Made by a program: the position numbers and the translations under genes
Virus record (IMG/VR): IMGVR_UViG_3300042429_001477
Location: 1 to 58,223 of that record
Direction: 5' to 3' (one strand)
Origin: a virus
DNA length: 58,223 bases
Part shown: one piece after another, positions 32,261 through 40,277 of the stretch
Position numbering within the stretch: the first letter of the stretch is position 1
Layout of the letters: each line of letters begins with the position of its first letter
Notes under the pieces: generated by a model
What the model was told of the DNA's origin: nothing
Database searches by the model: none
What the model saw: only the letters and a program-made list of their open reading frames with translations

Positions 32261-34235
32261 GTCAAATCTAAAATCAGCACAAACTAACACTAACGATTGG
32301 GTACTAATCGTTGAAAATGTAGGTGAAAAACTTCAAGTAAGGGATTCATCTACGACTGGCACAGTCCTCGAAGGAGTATGTGCGGTATTCGGTCAGATGA
32401 ATAACAATCGCCGAGTATACGAAAAAACGGAATACTTACCTCACCTTACCTATCTTCAAGAAAAGATTAATAAGCGTCAGTTAGTAGGAACGGTTGACCA
32501 CCCTCAACATTTCGAACCAAAATTAAGCGAAGCTTCACACATTATTGAAGGCTTAACATATGACGGTGGAGATAAAGTATACATTAAAGTAAGACTCCTA
32601 GAAAACACTCCACATGGTAAATTAGCGAAAGCATTACTTGACGGAGGAGTTCAGTTATCAGTTTCTTCAAGAGCAGCTGGACAGGTAAGTGAGAGTGGTT
32701 ATGTAAAATTACAGCGAATCTTTACCTATGACTTAGTAGGAGAACCTGGATTTACTGATGCAATTCTACGTAAAACAGTTAGTGAATCACTAAAGAATGA
32801 CTTTTCAATGATTACTGAGAGTTATAACTCGATGAAGGAAAACTCTTTTATTCATAAGTCTGGACTAATGGATATTTCAGAAAATTTAAACTTTGCAGAT
32901 AATTTTAAAGTCTATAAGATAAATAAATTAGAAAATGGTTCAGGAACACAGTTCCGAGGAACTTTGCAAGAACAAAAAAATAACAACACAATGGCCGAGT
33001 TTGTAACAAAAGAACAAATGGACAAATATTCAGAAGTTCTTAAAACACAATTCAATGGAATTAAAAAAGAACTTAAAAATCACAAGTCTGTTTTGGAGTC
33101 TGCTCAATCAGGTAATGGATCAACTAATTCAGAATTAGTTGGATTCGTAAATTATTTAGCAGAATCTCTAGAAGGAGTGATTAATTTCGCTGATTATCTT
33201 TCTCACAAACTAAACGAGTCAGTTAAATATACTGAGCACGTTTCTGAGACAGTTAACAACTCTATCGATTATTCTTCTTATTTAGGAGAAAAATTGAACC
33301 AGTCAGTTAACTATCAAGATTACCTTTCAACTAAGGTGAACGAGTCAATCAACTACGCAGAGTATATTAAAGAAAATGTAAACAATTCTATTAAGTACCA
33401 AAATTATTTGGCTGAAGAACTAGATAAAGGATTACAGTATGTTGAATACGTTGCTGAAGGAACTAATCGTTCTATTGAGTTCGGAGAATATCTTTCAGAA
33501 AATATTAACTTAAACAGAGATTACTCTCAATATGTTGCTGAAAAATTAGGACAGTCTATTGGATACTCTGAATATTTAGCTGAATCTCTAGGAGACGGAA
33601 ACCATGTAGGTACTCGAAATGTTTTAGGTAAAGTTTCTAAATTAAATGAATCTAATTCAATTGACAATCTAATCTCTAAGGTTGATCAAGTGATTACTGA
33701 AGTAAACGATAAGTCATCTAAAGCAGTTCTTGAGAGCAAGTATCCTTTCTTAAAGGTTATGGGAGAAGCAAACAAGAAAGTTTTCTTTAACTTACAATCA
33801 GACACTAAACAAGCTATCGTTGAAGCTCTTAACGGATCAGTTTGGTTTAACGAAAACGACATCGTTGGTATCATGGAAGCTGTTGTAAATCACAAAGAAC
33901 AAAATATTCCTACCTATATCAGATTCATGCCAGTAGAATACAAAGCTACTTGGAACGAAATGAATGAAAACGAAAAAAGTAAAGTTCACGCAAAAGCACA
34001 GCTTTATACAGTAAACACTCCATACCAAGTTAAAGCATTTTGGGATGATATTGATATGAGAGGAATCAATGAAAGAATTGAAACACAAAAATATAACACA
34101 AAAATAACGCAACAACTCAACGAGAGCCAAAGTACAGAAGGCTTAATACCTGTAAATCAGGTTGTTGAGATGCAGAGAGGTTACTCTCAAGGTTACTTAG
34201 AAACAATGTTGAGAAACGCTGGTTCTAGATTGTAA
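32259..34235 (+). CDS. 21: Prohead protease fused to scaffold
   Basis: A 658-residue fusion. Residues 35-180 are the gp21-type maturation protease: GVCAVFGQMNNNRRVY, then VGTVDHPQ with His81, then LSVSSRAAGQV with Ser136/137, in the same order as T4 gp21. The rest is a helical scaffold-like region. Residues 299-438 consist of ten 14-residue periods of the form YLxxKLNxSIxYxx. T4 encodes the protease (gp21) and scaffold (gp22) separately. The start is TTG; no ATG precedes the conserved region, and promoter spacing fits. Other proteins with (L/I/V)xE-A/S tags are its predicted substrates. Confidence 0.88.
   Translation: MSNLKSAQTNTNDWVLIVENVGEKLQVRDSSTTGTVLEGVCAVFGQMNNNRRVYEKTEYLPHLTYLQEKINKRQLVGTVDHPQHFEPKLSEASHIIEGLTYDGGDKVYIKVRLLENTPHGKLAKALLDGGVQLSVSSRAAGQVSESGYVKLQRIFTYDLVGEPGFTDAILRKTVSESLKNDFSMITESYNSMKENSFIHKSGLMDISENLNFADNFKVYKINKLENGSGTQFRGTLQEQKNNNTMAEFVTKEQMDKYSEVLKTQFNGIKKELKNHKSVLESAQSGNGSTNSELVGFVNYLAESLEGVINFADYLSHKLNESVKYTEHVSETVNNSIDYSSYLGEKLNQSVNYQDYLSTKVNESINYAEYIKENVNNSIKYQNYLAEELDKGLQYVEYVAEGTNRSIEFGEYLSENINLNRDYSQYVAEKLGQSIGYSEYLAESLGDGNHVGTRNVLGKVSKLNESNSIDNLISKVDQVITEVNDKSSKAVLESKYPFLKVMGEANKKVFFNLQSDTKQAIVEALNGSVWFNENDIVGIMEAVVNHKEQNIPTYIRFMPVEYKATWNEMNENEKSKVHAKAQLYTVNTPYQVKAFWDDIDMRGINERIETQKYNTKITQQLNESQSTEGLIPVNQVVEMQRGYSQGYLETMLRNAGSRL
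33153..33572 (+). repeat. Ten tandem 42-bp units encoding 14-residue repeats
   Basis: The translated units keep a strict 14-residue register (Tyr-Leu at positions 1-2, Asn near 7, Tyr near 12), while the DNA has diverged. Fourteen residues equal two heptads, so a long coiled coil or stacked helical rod is predicted. Confidence 0.85.
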
Positions 34236-34263
34236 CAAAAAACTAAAAAAATCATTTTAACAA

Positions 34264-35922
34264 ATGGCACGTACTAAAATTTTCAAACGTTCAAGCGACA
34301 ATCGCTTAGCGAACACATGGCAGCCGATTTTAGAAGGTTACGGTGCTGATGTTGCTAAGACTCCATGGTTAGCTGAGTATGCTCACAACCACGCGATCTT
34401 TGATAACACTACACCTATCTTCGAGCAAACGACTCCAGGTGTATTTTTCCAAACTCCAGGTTCTCTTGGTGGTTTTATGGGGAACCCATCAGCTCCAACA
34501 TCAGCAATGACTCCGTTCACTGCAGGTGCTAAGAATTCTTTCTCAGCTGATGCTAACGGTTCAGGTGATAAATTTCCATCACTTTTACCAGTTGCTATTC
34601 AAGTAGCAGCAAAAACTATTGGTTTTGACCTAGTTCCAGTTATCCCTATGGATTCTCCAGTTGGATTCCTTCCTTACTTGGATTATCTATATGCTGGCGG
34701 TAGAACTTCTACTGGTAACTTCGATCCTTATTTGGTTAAGTTAGAAGGTTTAACATCAGATAGCTTCGCTGTTGCTCTTACTCCTGGTGATGCAGTAGCT
34801 ATTGTTCCTGCTGGTGATTTCACAGCAGAGTTCGTTGGTTATTCACGTGTAGACGGTACAATAATCATCAAGATCACAGACGACGGTTCAGTTGACGGCG
34901 CTACTACTGCTGCTGCAGAGTATGTTGGTGCAGCGATTACTATCGATGGTAACGCCCTTGTTGTTGGTGCTGCATGTACTGGAGTTTCTCTAGTTTCTGC
35001 ATTAGAAAACCACATCTCTGGTTTCACTTCAGTATCTGATGCAGATTACGCAACTACTCCATTCAATGGTTCTTACCTTCCTTCTACAGGATCTGTACCT
35101 GGATCAATGAAGAGAGAAGCTGGTGAAAACTCTAAATTCCGTCAAATGGGATTAAGAATGTTCACTAAGTTTGTTGAGGCTGAGACTGACCAAGTTTCTA
35201 TCTCTGCAACTGTTGAGCAGATCCAAGACTTGAACAGAGTTTGGAACTATGACGTTATCTCTATGTTAGAGAACGTAGCGGTTAATGACTTGGCTCAATC
35301 AATCAACAAAAGATTAGTTGACCGTGTATTACAATTAGCTGATGTTCACTCTACAGAAGTTAACTTAGTTGAAGGTGGTGGTGGTGTTATTACTGACCTT
35401 GACTTGACTGCTGGTGGATTTGATAACACTTCTACATTACAAAGAAGATTAGTTACTAAAGTTCTTGAAATGGCAAACTTGATTTACCATAGAGGACGTT
35501 TCGGAGCTGGTACTTTCTTAGTAACTAATGGACGTGTTGCTTCTGCAATGGCTGATGTTGCTGGTTACTCAATCGCGCAAGTTCCAACTGATATGGGTGG
35601 AGTTGCAGGTAACCTTTACCCAGCTGGTAAAGTTTATGGAGTACAAGTTTACGTTGATCCTAACATGGCTTGGGGAGACTCAAGAATCATGATTGGTCGT
35701 AAAGGTGCTGACGAAGAGCCAGGTGTTAAATTCATGCCATATATCATGGCTGAATCTCTTCAGACTATTTCTGAAGGTACATTCTCTCCAAAAATCGGTA
35801 TGAAATCAAGATACGCGATTACTGAAGCTGGATGGCATCCTGAAACTCAGTACATTAATATTAATGTTACTGGAGCTGCTCTTGGAGTTCTTACAGGTTC
35901 AAATGTACTAGTAGGTATCTAA
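34264..35922 (+). CDS. 23: Major capsid protein, gp23-like
   Basis: A 552-residue capsid protein of the T4 gp23 family (HK97 fold). Recognisable parts: FLPYLDYLYAGGR (near 138), FRQMGLRMFTKFVEAETDQV (near 292) with the following helix, and the C-terminal PYIMAESLQTISEGTFSPKI. The N-terminus contains QPILEGYG; ILE followed by Gly (after residue 24) fits the gp21 cleavage rule, which would remove a 24-residue propeptide against 65 in T4. Its bases look smoother and more codon-biased than its neighbours, as expected for the most expressed gene. A strong terminator follows. Confidence 0.93.
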   Translation: MARTKIFKRSSDNRLANTWQPILEGYGADVAKTPWLAEYAHNHAIFDNTTPIFEQTTPGVFFQTPGSLGGFMGNPSAPTSAMTPFTAGAKNSFSADANGSGDKFPSLLPVAIQVAAKTIGFDLVPVIPMDSPVGFLPYLDYLYAGGRTSTGNFDPYLVKLEGLTSDSFAVALTPGDAVAIVPAGDFTAEFVGYSRVDGTIIIKITDDGSVDGATTAAAEYVGAAITIDGNALVVGAACTGVSLVSALENHISGFTSVSDADYATTPFNGSYLPSTGSVPGSMKREAGENSKFRQMGLRMFTKFVEAETDQVSISATVEQIQDLNRVWNYDVISMLENVAVNDLAQSINKRLVDRVLQLADVHSTEVNLVEGGGGVITDLDLTAGGFDNTSTLQRRLVTKVLEMANLIYHRGRFGAGTFLVTNGRVASAMADVAGYSIAQVPTDMGGVAGNLYPAGKVYGVQVYVDPNMAWGDSRIMIGRKGADEEPGVKFMPYIMAESLQTISEGTFSPKIGMKSRYAITEAGWHPETQYININVTGAALGVLTGSNVLVGI

Positions 35923-35945
35923 TCTTAATAGACAGATATAAATTA

Positions 35946-35973
35946 AAGAGGATTCGAAAGAGTCCTCTTTTTT
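35946..35973 (+). terminator. Rho-independent terminator after capsid gene
   Basis: Stem AAGAGGATTC / GAGTCCTCTT with a GAAA tetraloop and a following T-run (35968-35973). Confidence 0.9.
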
Positions 35974-35983
35974 GTTTATGGAG

Positions 35984-35997
35984 ATAAATAATAAAAA
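35984..35997 (+). promoter_or_regulatory. T4-type late promoter
   Basis: ATAAATAATAAAAA, 13 nt before the ATG at 36011. Because it lies inside a longer reading frame beginning at 35972, the ATG at 36011 is the better start. Confidence 0.75.
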
Positions 35998-36010
35998 ACT
36001 TATAGAAATT

Positions 36011-36379
36011 ATGACAAGTTTAATGTCAACATTCTTAGGAATACAATCTCAATTTAAAGTGTTTCATTGGCAGACACAATCTTATGCTAAACATCAAGCA
36101 TATGGTGGAATATATGATACACTTAGTGAATTATCTGACGATTTTATGGAAATATACATGGGAAAATACGGTCGAGTAGCCCTAGAGGGAGATACTGATT
36201 CTATCTTATTAGGTAATATTGGAGAAGTAAACATAGAGGAATTCCTGGACACTATTGTAGAATTCTTATTAAGTTTTAATCATAAGCTAGATGGTAACAA
36301 GGACAGTGATCTCTTAAATCTTAGAGATGAGATGCTAGCTGCAATTAATAAGCTTAAATACTTATTAACTCTAAAATAA
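36011..36379 (+). CDS. Ferritin/Dps-like helical protein
   Basis: A 122-residue protein with four helices. The first part, GIQSQFKVFHWQTQSYAKHQ then AYGGIYDTLSELSDDFMEIY, has the HW...H...D..E spacing of Dps/ferritin-like helices, as in the phage DUF5856 group. Whether it binds iron is unknown; the later helix lacks an obvious second metal cluster. It has its own late promoter directly after the capsid terminator, so it is expressed late. Confidence 0.65.
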   Translation: MTSLMSTFLGIQSQFKVFHWQTQSYAKHQAYGGIYDTLSELSDDFMEIYMGKYGRVALEGDTDSILLGNIGEVNIEEFLDTIVEFLLSFNHKLDGNKDSDLLNLRDEMLAAINKLKYLLTLK

Positions 36380-36390
36380 TTTTAAGAAAG

Positions 36391-36996
36391 ATGTCATTTA
36401 TAAATTGGGGACACGAGACACCTGAACAATTACAGGCTCGTAAAAAAATGGAAGATACTCTTCTTTTTGAACAGGCAGCATATAGTGCGGCAATGGCGGC
36501 AGCTGCCGCTGCGGGATCAAGCGCACCACTTAGTACATACATTGTGACTATCGATACTGCATGGCTATATCCAATAGCTGATATTGACTATGTTCTTGAA
36601 ACTACTGAGATTAACTTTGTACAGGAAGGAAATGATCTTATTTTTAATACACTAGGCGATCTTACTGATTTTTACGATGAGGTATTTATTAAAACATCTG
36701 AGAGTCAGCCAGTAGGGAATGTTGGATATTCACTTGGAGTAGGTACACTATTGTTAGAAAAGAGAAAATCTCTTAATTTAAAACTTAGTACTGGAGAAAA
36801 GGTTGTTACGTGGAGATTATTTGAACAATTAACAAATCAAGAGGACGTACTTAGTCCAGGAAATTCGCCAGATGGCACCATTGGATATGGTTCTATCTAC
36901 AACGATTATGATCTAAATGGAATACAAGATCCAACTAATGCAAGCCCGCCTCCTGCATATTCAGATCCACTCAGAATTATTAAGTATATTGATTAA
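36391..36996 (+). CDS. Virion-type protein with Ca-binding-like loop
   Basis: A 201-residue protein. The start MSFINWGHETPEQL is followed by an Ala-rich stretch (AAMAAAAAAGSS near 30-42), then a beta-rich region. Near the end, YNDYDLNGIQDP matches the DxDxNGxxD calcium-loop pattern of many surface proteins. It lies 11 nt downstream of the Dps-like gene and ends at a terminator. A capsid decoration or fibre-type role is possible; not assigned. Confidence 0.6.
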   Translation: MSFINWGHETPEQLQARKKMEDTLLFEQAAYSAAMAAAAAAGSSAPLSTYIVTIDTAWLYPIADIDYVLETTEINFVQEGNDLIFNTLGDLTDFYDEVFIKTSESQPVGNVGYSLGVGTLLLEKRKSLNLKLSTGEKVVTWRLFEQLTNQEDVLSPGNSPDGTIGYGSIYNDYDLNGIQDPTNASPPPAYSDPLRIIKYID

Positions 36997-37001
36997 ACAA
37001 C

Positions 37002-37029
37002 AAAAGAGGACTTATGTGTCCTCTTTTTT
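37002..37029 (+). terminator. Rho-independent terminator
   Basis: Perfect 10-bp stem AAAAGAGGAC / GTCCTCTTTT (37002-37011 and 37018-37027), loop TTATGT, then T. Ends the 36011-36996 transcript. Confidence 0.9.
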
Positions 37030-37221
37030 AGTATGGCGGGCTCTCTTAACCGAGAGAATAAACTAGTTCAAATGAAATTTGAGTTTATGATGGCATCCTT
37101 TTGAGCTCGTGAATCTTGAATTTTGAATATTCATCGCAATCAAACATCGGTTCTAGATAGTGTGTAGGGCATTGCTGCTCTTATAAACTTGCATACTCTT
37201 GCTCAGGTTAAGATCGCCCAT
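37030..37221. other. Gene-free stretch between converging genes
   Basis: About 190 nt without a credible ORF, beyond the terminator. It contains two hairpins, CTCTC-TTAACC-GAGAG (37042-37057) and a longer one around TCAAAT-GAA-ATTTGA with flanking ATAAAC/GTTTAT pairs, plus a TTCAAAT sequence. I could not fold it into a tRNA. Confidence 0.4.
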
Positions 37222-37650
37222 TTAGATCTCAGTAGTATGATTAAATTTATCTAGTTTTTCCTGTATCAATTCGATCTTGTTTTCGATCTCATCAATCTTG
37301 GCATCTTGCCATAGGATATCAAGCTCAGCATTCATCACAGTTGTGACGTTTTCGTATCTTTCTCTCCAAGTACCATTAGCAGTACTTACGGATCTTACTC
37401 TTTGTACCAGAGCTTTTAATTCAGAAAGCTCAAAAACTAGTGATCTAATTGGTTCAGAAGCAGTGTGGATTCGGGTCTTTAATTCGACTAAGTTAGCCAA
37501 TTCGTTCTCAGCTTGTAAATAGAGATCTTTAGTACTATATGGTCTCTCTGCTCCCTCTTGAACAGAGTTATAACGATGGATCTTTTCCCAAATCTTCTGG
37601 ATTCCAGCGATCTTTTTATTCTTTTCCTTTAGAGCTTGTGCGATTGTCAT
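37222..37650 (-). CDS. DIP1984-like helical protein
   Basis: A 142-residue, wholly helical protein resembling the DIP1984 (septicolysin-like) family in pattern: TIAQALKEKNKKIAGIQKIW, then YNSVQEGAERP, then LANLVELKTRIHTAS. No function is known to me. The C-terminal third is a separate coiled coil. It is the last gene of a minus-strand run and overlaps the lipoprotein gene by 35 nt. Confidence 0.6.
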   Translation of the reverse strand: MTIAQALKEKNKKIAGIQKIWEKIHRYNSVQEGAERPYSTKDLYLQAENELANLVELKTRIHTASEPIRSLVFELSELKALVQRVRSVSTANGTWRERYENVTTVMNAELDILWQDAKIDEIENKIELIQEKLDKFNHTTEI

Positions 37651-37909
37651 AATTATTATTTTTTTGTTTTTTAGTTACTCGTCGTCGATACTTCCTTAAA
37701 TCATTAACTAGAATAACTTTAGGTGCAGTACCATTATAGATAGGATCATTTTGCCAAGTAGTATAGATTAGTCTACCCATTTGATCGTTAATGATATAAA
37801 TAGTAGAACGATCAGCTGTTGCAACAACATACTCATTAGAAATAGGCTCTTGTAAAAAGCTTAAGTTAACACAGGCTGTCAGAAAAAGGATTAATATAAT
37901 TGTTTTCAT
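37616..37909 (-). CDS. Small lipoprotein
   Basis: A 97-residue protein with a short hydrophobic leader and the lipobox LTAC, Cys at residue 13. A strand-rich middle (YVVATADRSTIYIIND) and a very basic, Asn/Lys-rich tail follow. Phage-encoded lipoproteins often act in superinfection exclusion or as spanin-type lysis proteins; neither can be chosen here. Overlap with the downstream gene suggests coupled translation. Confidence 0.6.
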   Translation of the reverse strand: MKTIILILFLTACVNLSFLQEPISNEYVVATADRSTIYIINDQMGRLIYTTWQNDPIYNGTAPKVILVNDLRKYRRRVTKKQKNNNYDNRTSSKGKE

Positions 37910-37915
37910 GATTAA

Positions 37916-38146
37916 TTATACTATTACTTCAGGGTAAGGTTTCCATTCTACCTCTTCTTCGTTCCTTCTGAAGGCAAGAAGTATCTCGCCAGACTCATCT
38001 TTACCGATAGCCACAAATCCATACCCTTCACAGATATGTGGAAGATAGAAACCATTTTCAATCTTGGAGGCTATTTCTAAGATATCAAAGTCCCATCCAA
38101 ACTCAGGATCTTTGTGTTCACAATATTGTTTTGAAAACTCTGCCAT
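37916..38146 (-). CDS. Small hypothetical protein
   Basis: A 76-residue acidic protein (EFGWDFDILEIASKIENG, then GYGFVAIGKDESGEILLAFR). No family recognised. It sits in a run of short minus-strand genes, downstream of a 20-bp tandem repeat. Confidence 0.55.
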   Translation of the reverse strand: MAEFSKQYCEHKDPEFGWDFDILEIASKIENGFYLPHICEGYGFVAIGKDESGEILLAFRRNEEEVEWKPYPEVIV

Positions 38147-38170
38147 TCTATTTAGATTTAATTAATAATC

Positions 38171-38213
38171 ATTAATAGTTAGTAATAATTATTAATAGTT
38201 AGTAATAATTATT
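38171..38213. repeat. Perfect 20-bp tandem repeat, 2.15 copies
   Basis: ATTAATAGTTAGTAATAATT occurs twice head to tail (38171-38190 and 38191-38210) and continues with ATT. It lies between two small minus-strand genes and overlaps the last codon of 38209-38337. It is AT-rich; an origin, a regulatory site or a slippage product are all possible. Confidence 0.85.
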
Positions 38214-38337
38214 CTTTTGTATCAAGAAATTCCTCAAACCACAAAAAAAGAAGAATACCAGGTATAGTTAAAATAATTCCTGGAAGTATAAACAAAGCAA
38301 TTATGGATCTGCCAACCACCGTCAAGTATTTTTTCAT
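38209..38337 (-). CDS. 42-residue single-span membrane protein
   Basis: Short ORF starting within the stop of the upstream lipoprotein gene (ATGA overlap), which supports translation. The protein is KKYLTVVGRS, a hydrophobic span (about residues 11-34 with two Pro-Gly), and a charged FEEFLDTKE end. Size and layout fit a small inner-membrane peptide, e.g. immunity or lysis-related; no homology is claimed. Confidence 0.55.
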   Translation of the reverse strand: MKKYLTVVGRSIIALFILPGIILTIPGILLFLWFEEFLDTKE

Positions 38338-38576
38338 TTTATTAGTTTTACTCTTGTTACTTCACCCTTTCTATTTACTCGATACTTTATTTTAAACGTA
38401 TCTACCATTATTGTATACTGTTCATTTAGATGAAGACAATTCCACTCACAGTTATCGTGGTGATATAGGTGAACGTGTATCTCGTCTAGTTTTTTACACT
38501 TTAGATATTGTACTCTTTGATGATTCCAATTAGAACAACTAGTTAGCAATAAAAGTAATATTAATAGTCTCTTCAT
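38334..38576 (-). CDS. Small lipoprotein
   Basis: An 80-residue protein with an N-terminal hydrophobic run and the lipobox LTSC, Cys at residue 14. The mature part has three more Cys and several His (CKKLDEIHVHLYHHDNC) and a basic end. Second lipoprotein within 1 kb. The promoter-like GAGTATAATAGCTA lies upstream at 38588-38601, inside the end of the topoisomerase gene. Confidence 0.6.
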   Translation of the reverse strand: MKRLLILLLLLTSCSNWNHQRVQYLKCKKLDEIHVHLYHHDNCEWNCLHLNEQYTIMVDTFKIKYRVNRKGEVTRVKLIK

Positions 38577-38586
38577 AATATAGATC

Positions 38587-39954
38587 TTAGCTATTATACT
38601 CTTTTTGAAGTGCTTTTTTCAATTCTTGTAAATCTTCTCGATACATGTTCAGAGGCTCCTTCTTCTTAATCTCTTCAAGTTCCCTCTCTTTTTGAAACTC
38701 AGCACTTATTAAGTCTTCATATGTTTCCTTAGTAAGTGAATGAATCGGCATCCCTAATAGGTATTGATATGATCCATTTATCTCATCAAAGTTATCTGTC
38801 TCCAAGTAGAGAATTATCTCTTTTCTAGGAACATTATTGATCTTTAACTTACCCTCAATTATGGCTTTTACGAAACGTGCTCTATTTGAGAGTAGAGCGA
38901 GTTCTTGATTTAGAGTATCAATAATAAATTGCTTTCTCTTTTCATAAAAAGTGAGCCTAAATTGAACGAAATATTCAATAATCTCACTGGCTGAATTAAA
39001 GATTTTTAATTTACCGTGTTCGTCCAATACTGTAAAGTTCTCAGTCTGGCGTTCTTCCATCTTTAGGAGTCTCTTTAATCTTACTGAGTCACCTAACATC
39101 TTAAGATCTTCTCGTCTAAACTTAAGAACATAATTGATGTTAGACTTGCAGTTATTTTCGTAACTTGCAATTCTTCGGGAATCTTCAAGATCGATTAAGT
39201 GCTGGTCGAATTTTTCATAAGTAACAGAAGGAGGAAGCTCTGTAATATTCACAGTCGTGGTATTTTTTACTTCATACTTTCCACTAAATATCCATGAAAA
39301 CTTTTCGGGGTCTATTAGTTCGCAACCTCCAATAAACTCTCTGTTCCATGGAGTAGGTTCAGCATATTTTTTACCCTCTAGAGATTTTAAACAGGCATCG
39401 ATTAGGCTAATTGGATTGCGATTTAATATATTTGTTGCGAAGCCTACTGCAATCCCGCTACCGCCATTCAGGAGGACAGTTGGGATAATAGGTAAGAAAT
39501 ATTTAGGTTCGATCTCATTGCCTTCCTCGTATCGAGATTCTAATAATTCAAAATCTTTATATAGGAGTCTAAAGTTCTTATGTAACTTGGTTGCTATATA
39601 ACGAGGAGCGGCTGCTTCTGGCGAACGTAAGGATCCAAACTGACCAATATCTTCTAATACTGGCATTGAGTTCTTAAACCTTTGTGCCATGCCAATAATT
39701 GCTGAATTAAGAGAGCCGTCTCCATGGTGATAAAAAGCGTCTGCCGCCACCCGACCGGCTAATTGAAAGATCTTCATTGGTTTTTCTGAACCGTTCTTCC
39801 ATACTTTATTTGCAACAAAGATTACTTTGCGTTGAGTTGGCTTGAATCCATCGATCACTGATGGAATTGCCCGCTCTTCAACGACATATACTGCATACTC
39901 CTTATAGTCGTTATCTAAATAGTCGGTTACTGTCTTTATTTCTGGCTTTCGCAT
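38587..39954 (-). CDS. 52: Type II topoisomerase subunit, gp52-like
   Basis: A 455-residue GyrA/ParC-type subunit that breaks and rejoins DNA. AIPSVIDGFKPTQRKVIF (near 28) starts the domain, YHHGDGSLNSAIIGMAQ (near 75) is the conserved core, and AAAPRYIATKL (near 115) contains the catalytic Tyr. Length matches T4 gp52 (442). The partner gp39-like subunit is encoded upstream at 40426-42288 on the same strand, separated by two small genes. Confidence 0.93.
   Translation of the reverse strand: MRKPEIKTVTDYLDNDYKEYAVYVVEERAIPSVIDGFKPTQRKVIFVANKVWKNGSEKPMKIFQLAGRVAADAFYHHGDGSLNSAIIGMAQRFKNSMPVLEDIGQFGSLRSPEAAAPRYIATKLHKNFRLLYKDFELLESRYEEGNEIEPKYFLPIIPTVLLNGGSGIAVGFATNILNRNPISLIDACLKSLEGKKYAEPTPWNREFIGGCELIDPEKFSWIFSGKYEVKNTTTVNITELPPSVTYEKFDQHLIDLEDSRRIASYENNCKSNINYVLKFRREDLKMLGDSVRLKRLLKMEERQTENFTVLDEHGKLKIFNSASEIIEYFVQFRLTFYEKRKQFIIDTLNQELALLSNRARFVKAIIEGKLKINNVPRKEIILYLETDNFDEINGSYQYLLGMPIHSLTKETYEDLISAEFQKERELEEIKKKEPLNMYREDLQELKKALQKEYNS
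38588..38601 (-). promoter_or_regulatory. Candidate early/middle promoter element
   Basis: Minus-strand GAGTATAATAGCTA, 11 nt before the start at 38576. It differs at two positions from the element at 5222-5235, with the same distance to the start. Confidence 0.4.
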
Positions 39955-40277
39955 TTAAAATAATTGTTTTCTATAAGATACTCATAAAGACCTTCAAGAT
40001 CTTTACATATTTCCACTTGTTCACCATCATTGATCTTAGAATATGCATTCATTTCTGGATTTCCTACACCGTCTTGTAAATAGTTTTTCTCATACATAAA
40101 CCAATTAAACCAGTCTAATCCTTCAGCTGTTAAGATTTCTCCCCAAAGATACTCGATTACGACATGGTAGCCTTCAGTAAACTCTATTAAATCGACTCCC
40201 TGTTCATAGGATTTATCAATCCGTGATGAGTTTTGGACCATCTGGTCAGTGATAAATTTAAAGTGTTCAAATGTCAT
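39936..40277 (-). CDS. Hypothetical protein between topoisomerase genes
   Basis: A 113-residue acidic protein rich in aromatics (YHVVIEYLWGEI, GLDWFNWFMYEKNYLQDG, ICKDLEGLYEYLIENNYF). It has no catalytic motif I can name. It overlaps the start of the gp52-like gene by 19 nt, so co-translation is likely. Confidence 0.65.
   Translation of the reverse strand: MTFEHFKFITDQMVQNSSRIDKSYEQGVDLIEFTEGYHVVIEYLWGEILTAEGLDWFNWFMYEKNYLQDGVGNPEMNAYSKINDGEQVEICKDLEGLYEYLIENNYFKCESQK

Noticed and set aside
35972-36010. Upstream start for the Dps-like gene
   Set aside because: The late promoter lies within this segment, so the late RNA starts after it.
37030-37221. Possible tRNA gene (TTCAAAT, CTCTTAA-like loop)
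   Set aside because: T-loop and anticodon-like pieces occur, but no acceptor stem and no 5-bp T stem can be formed in either strand.
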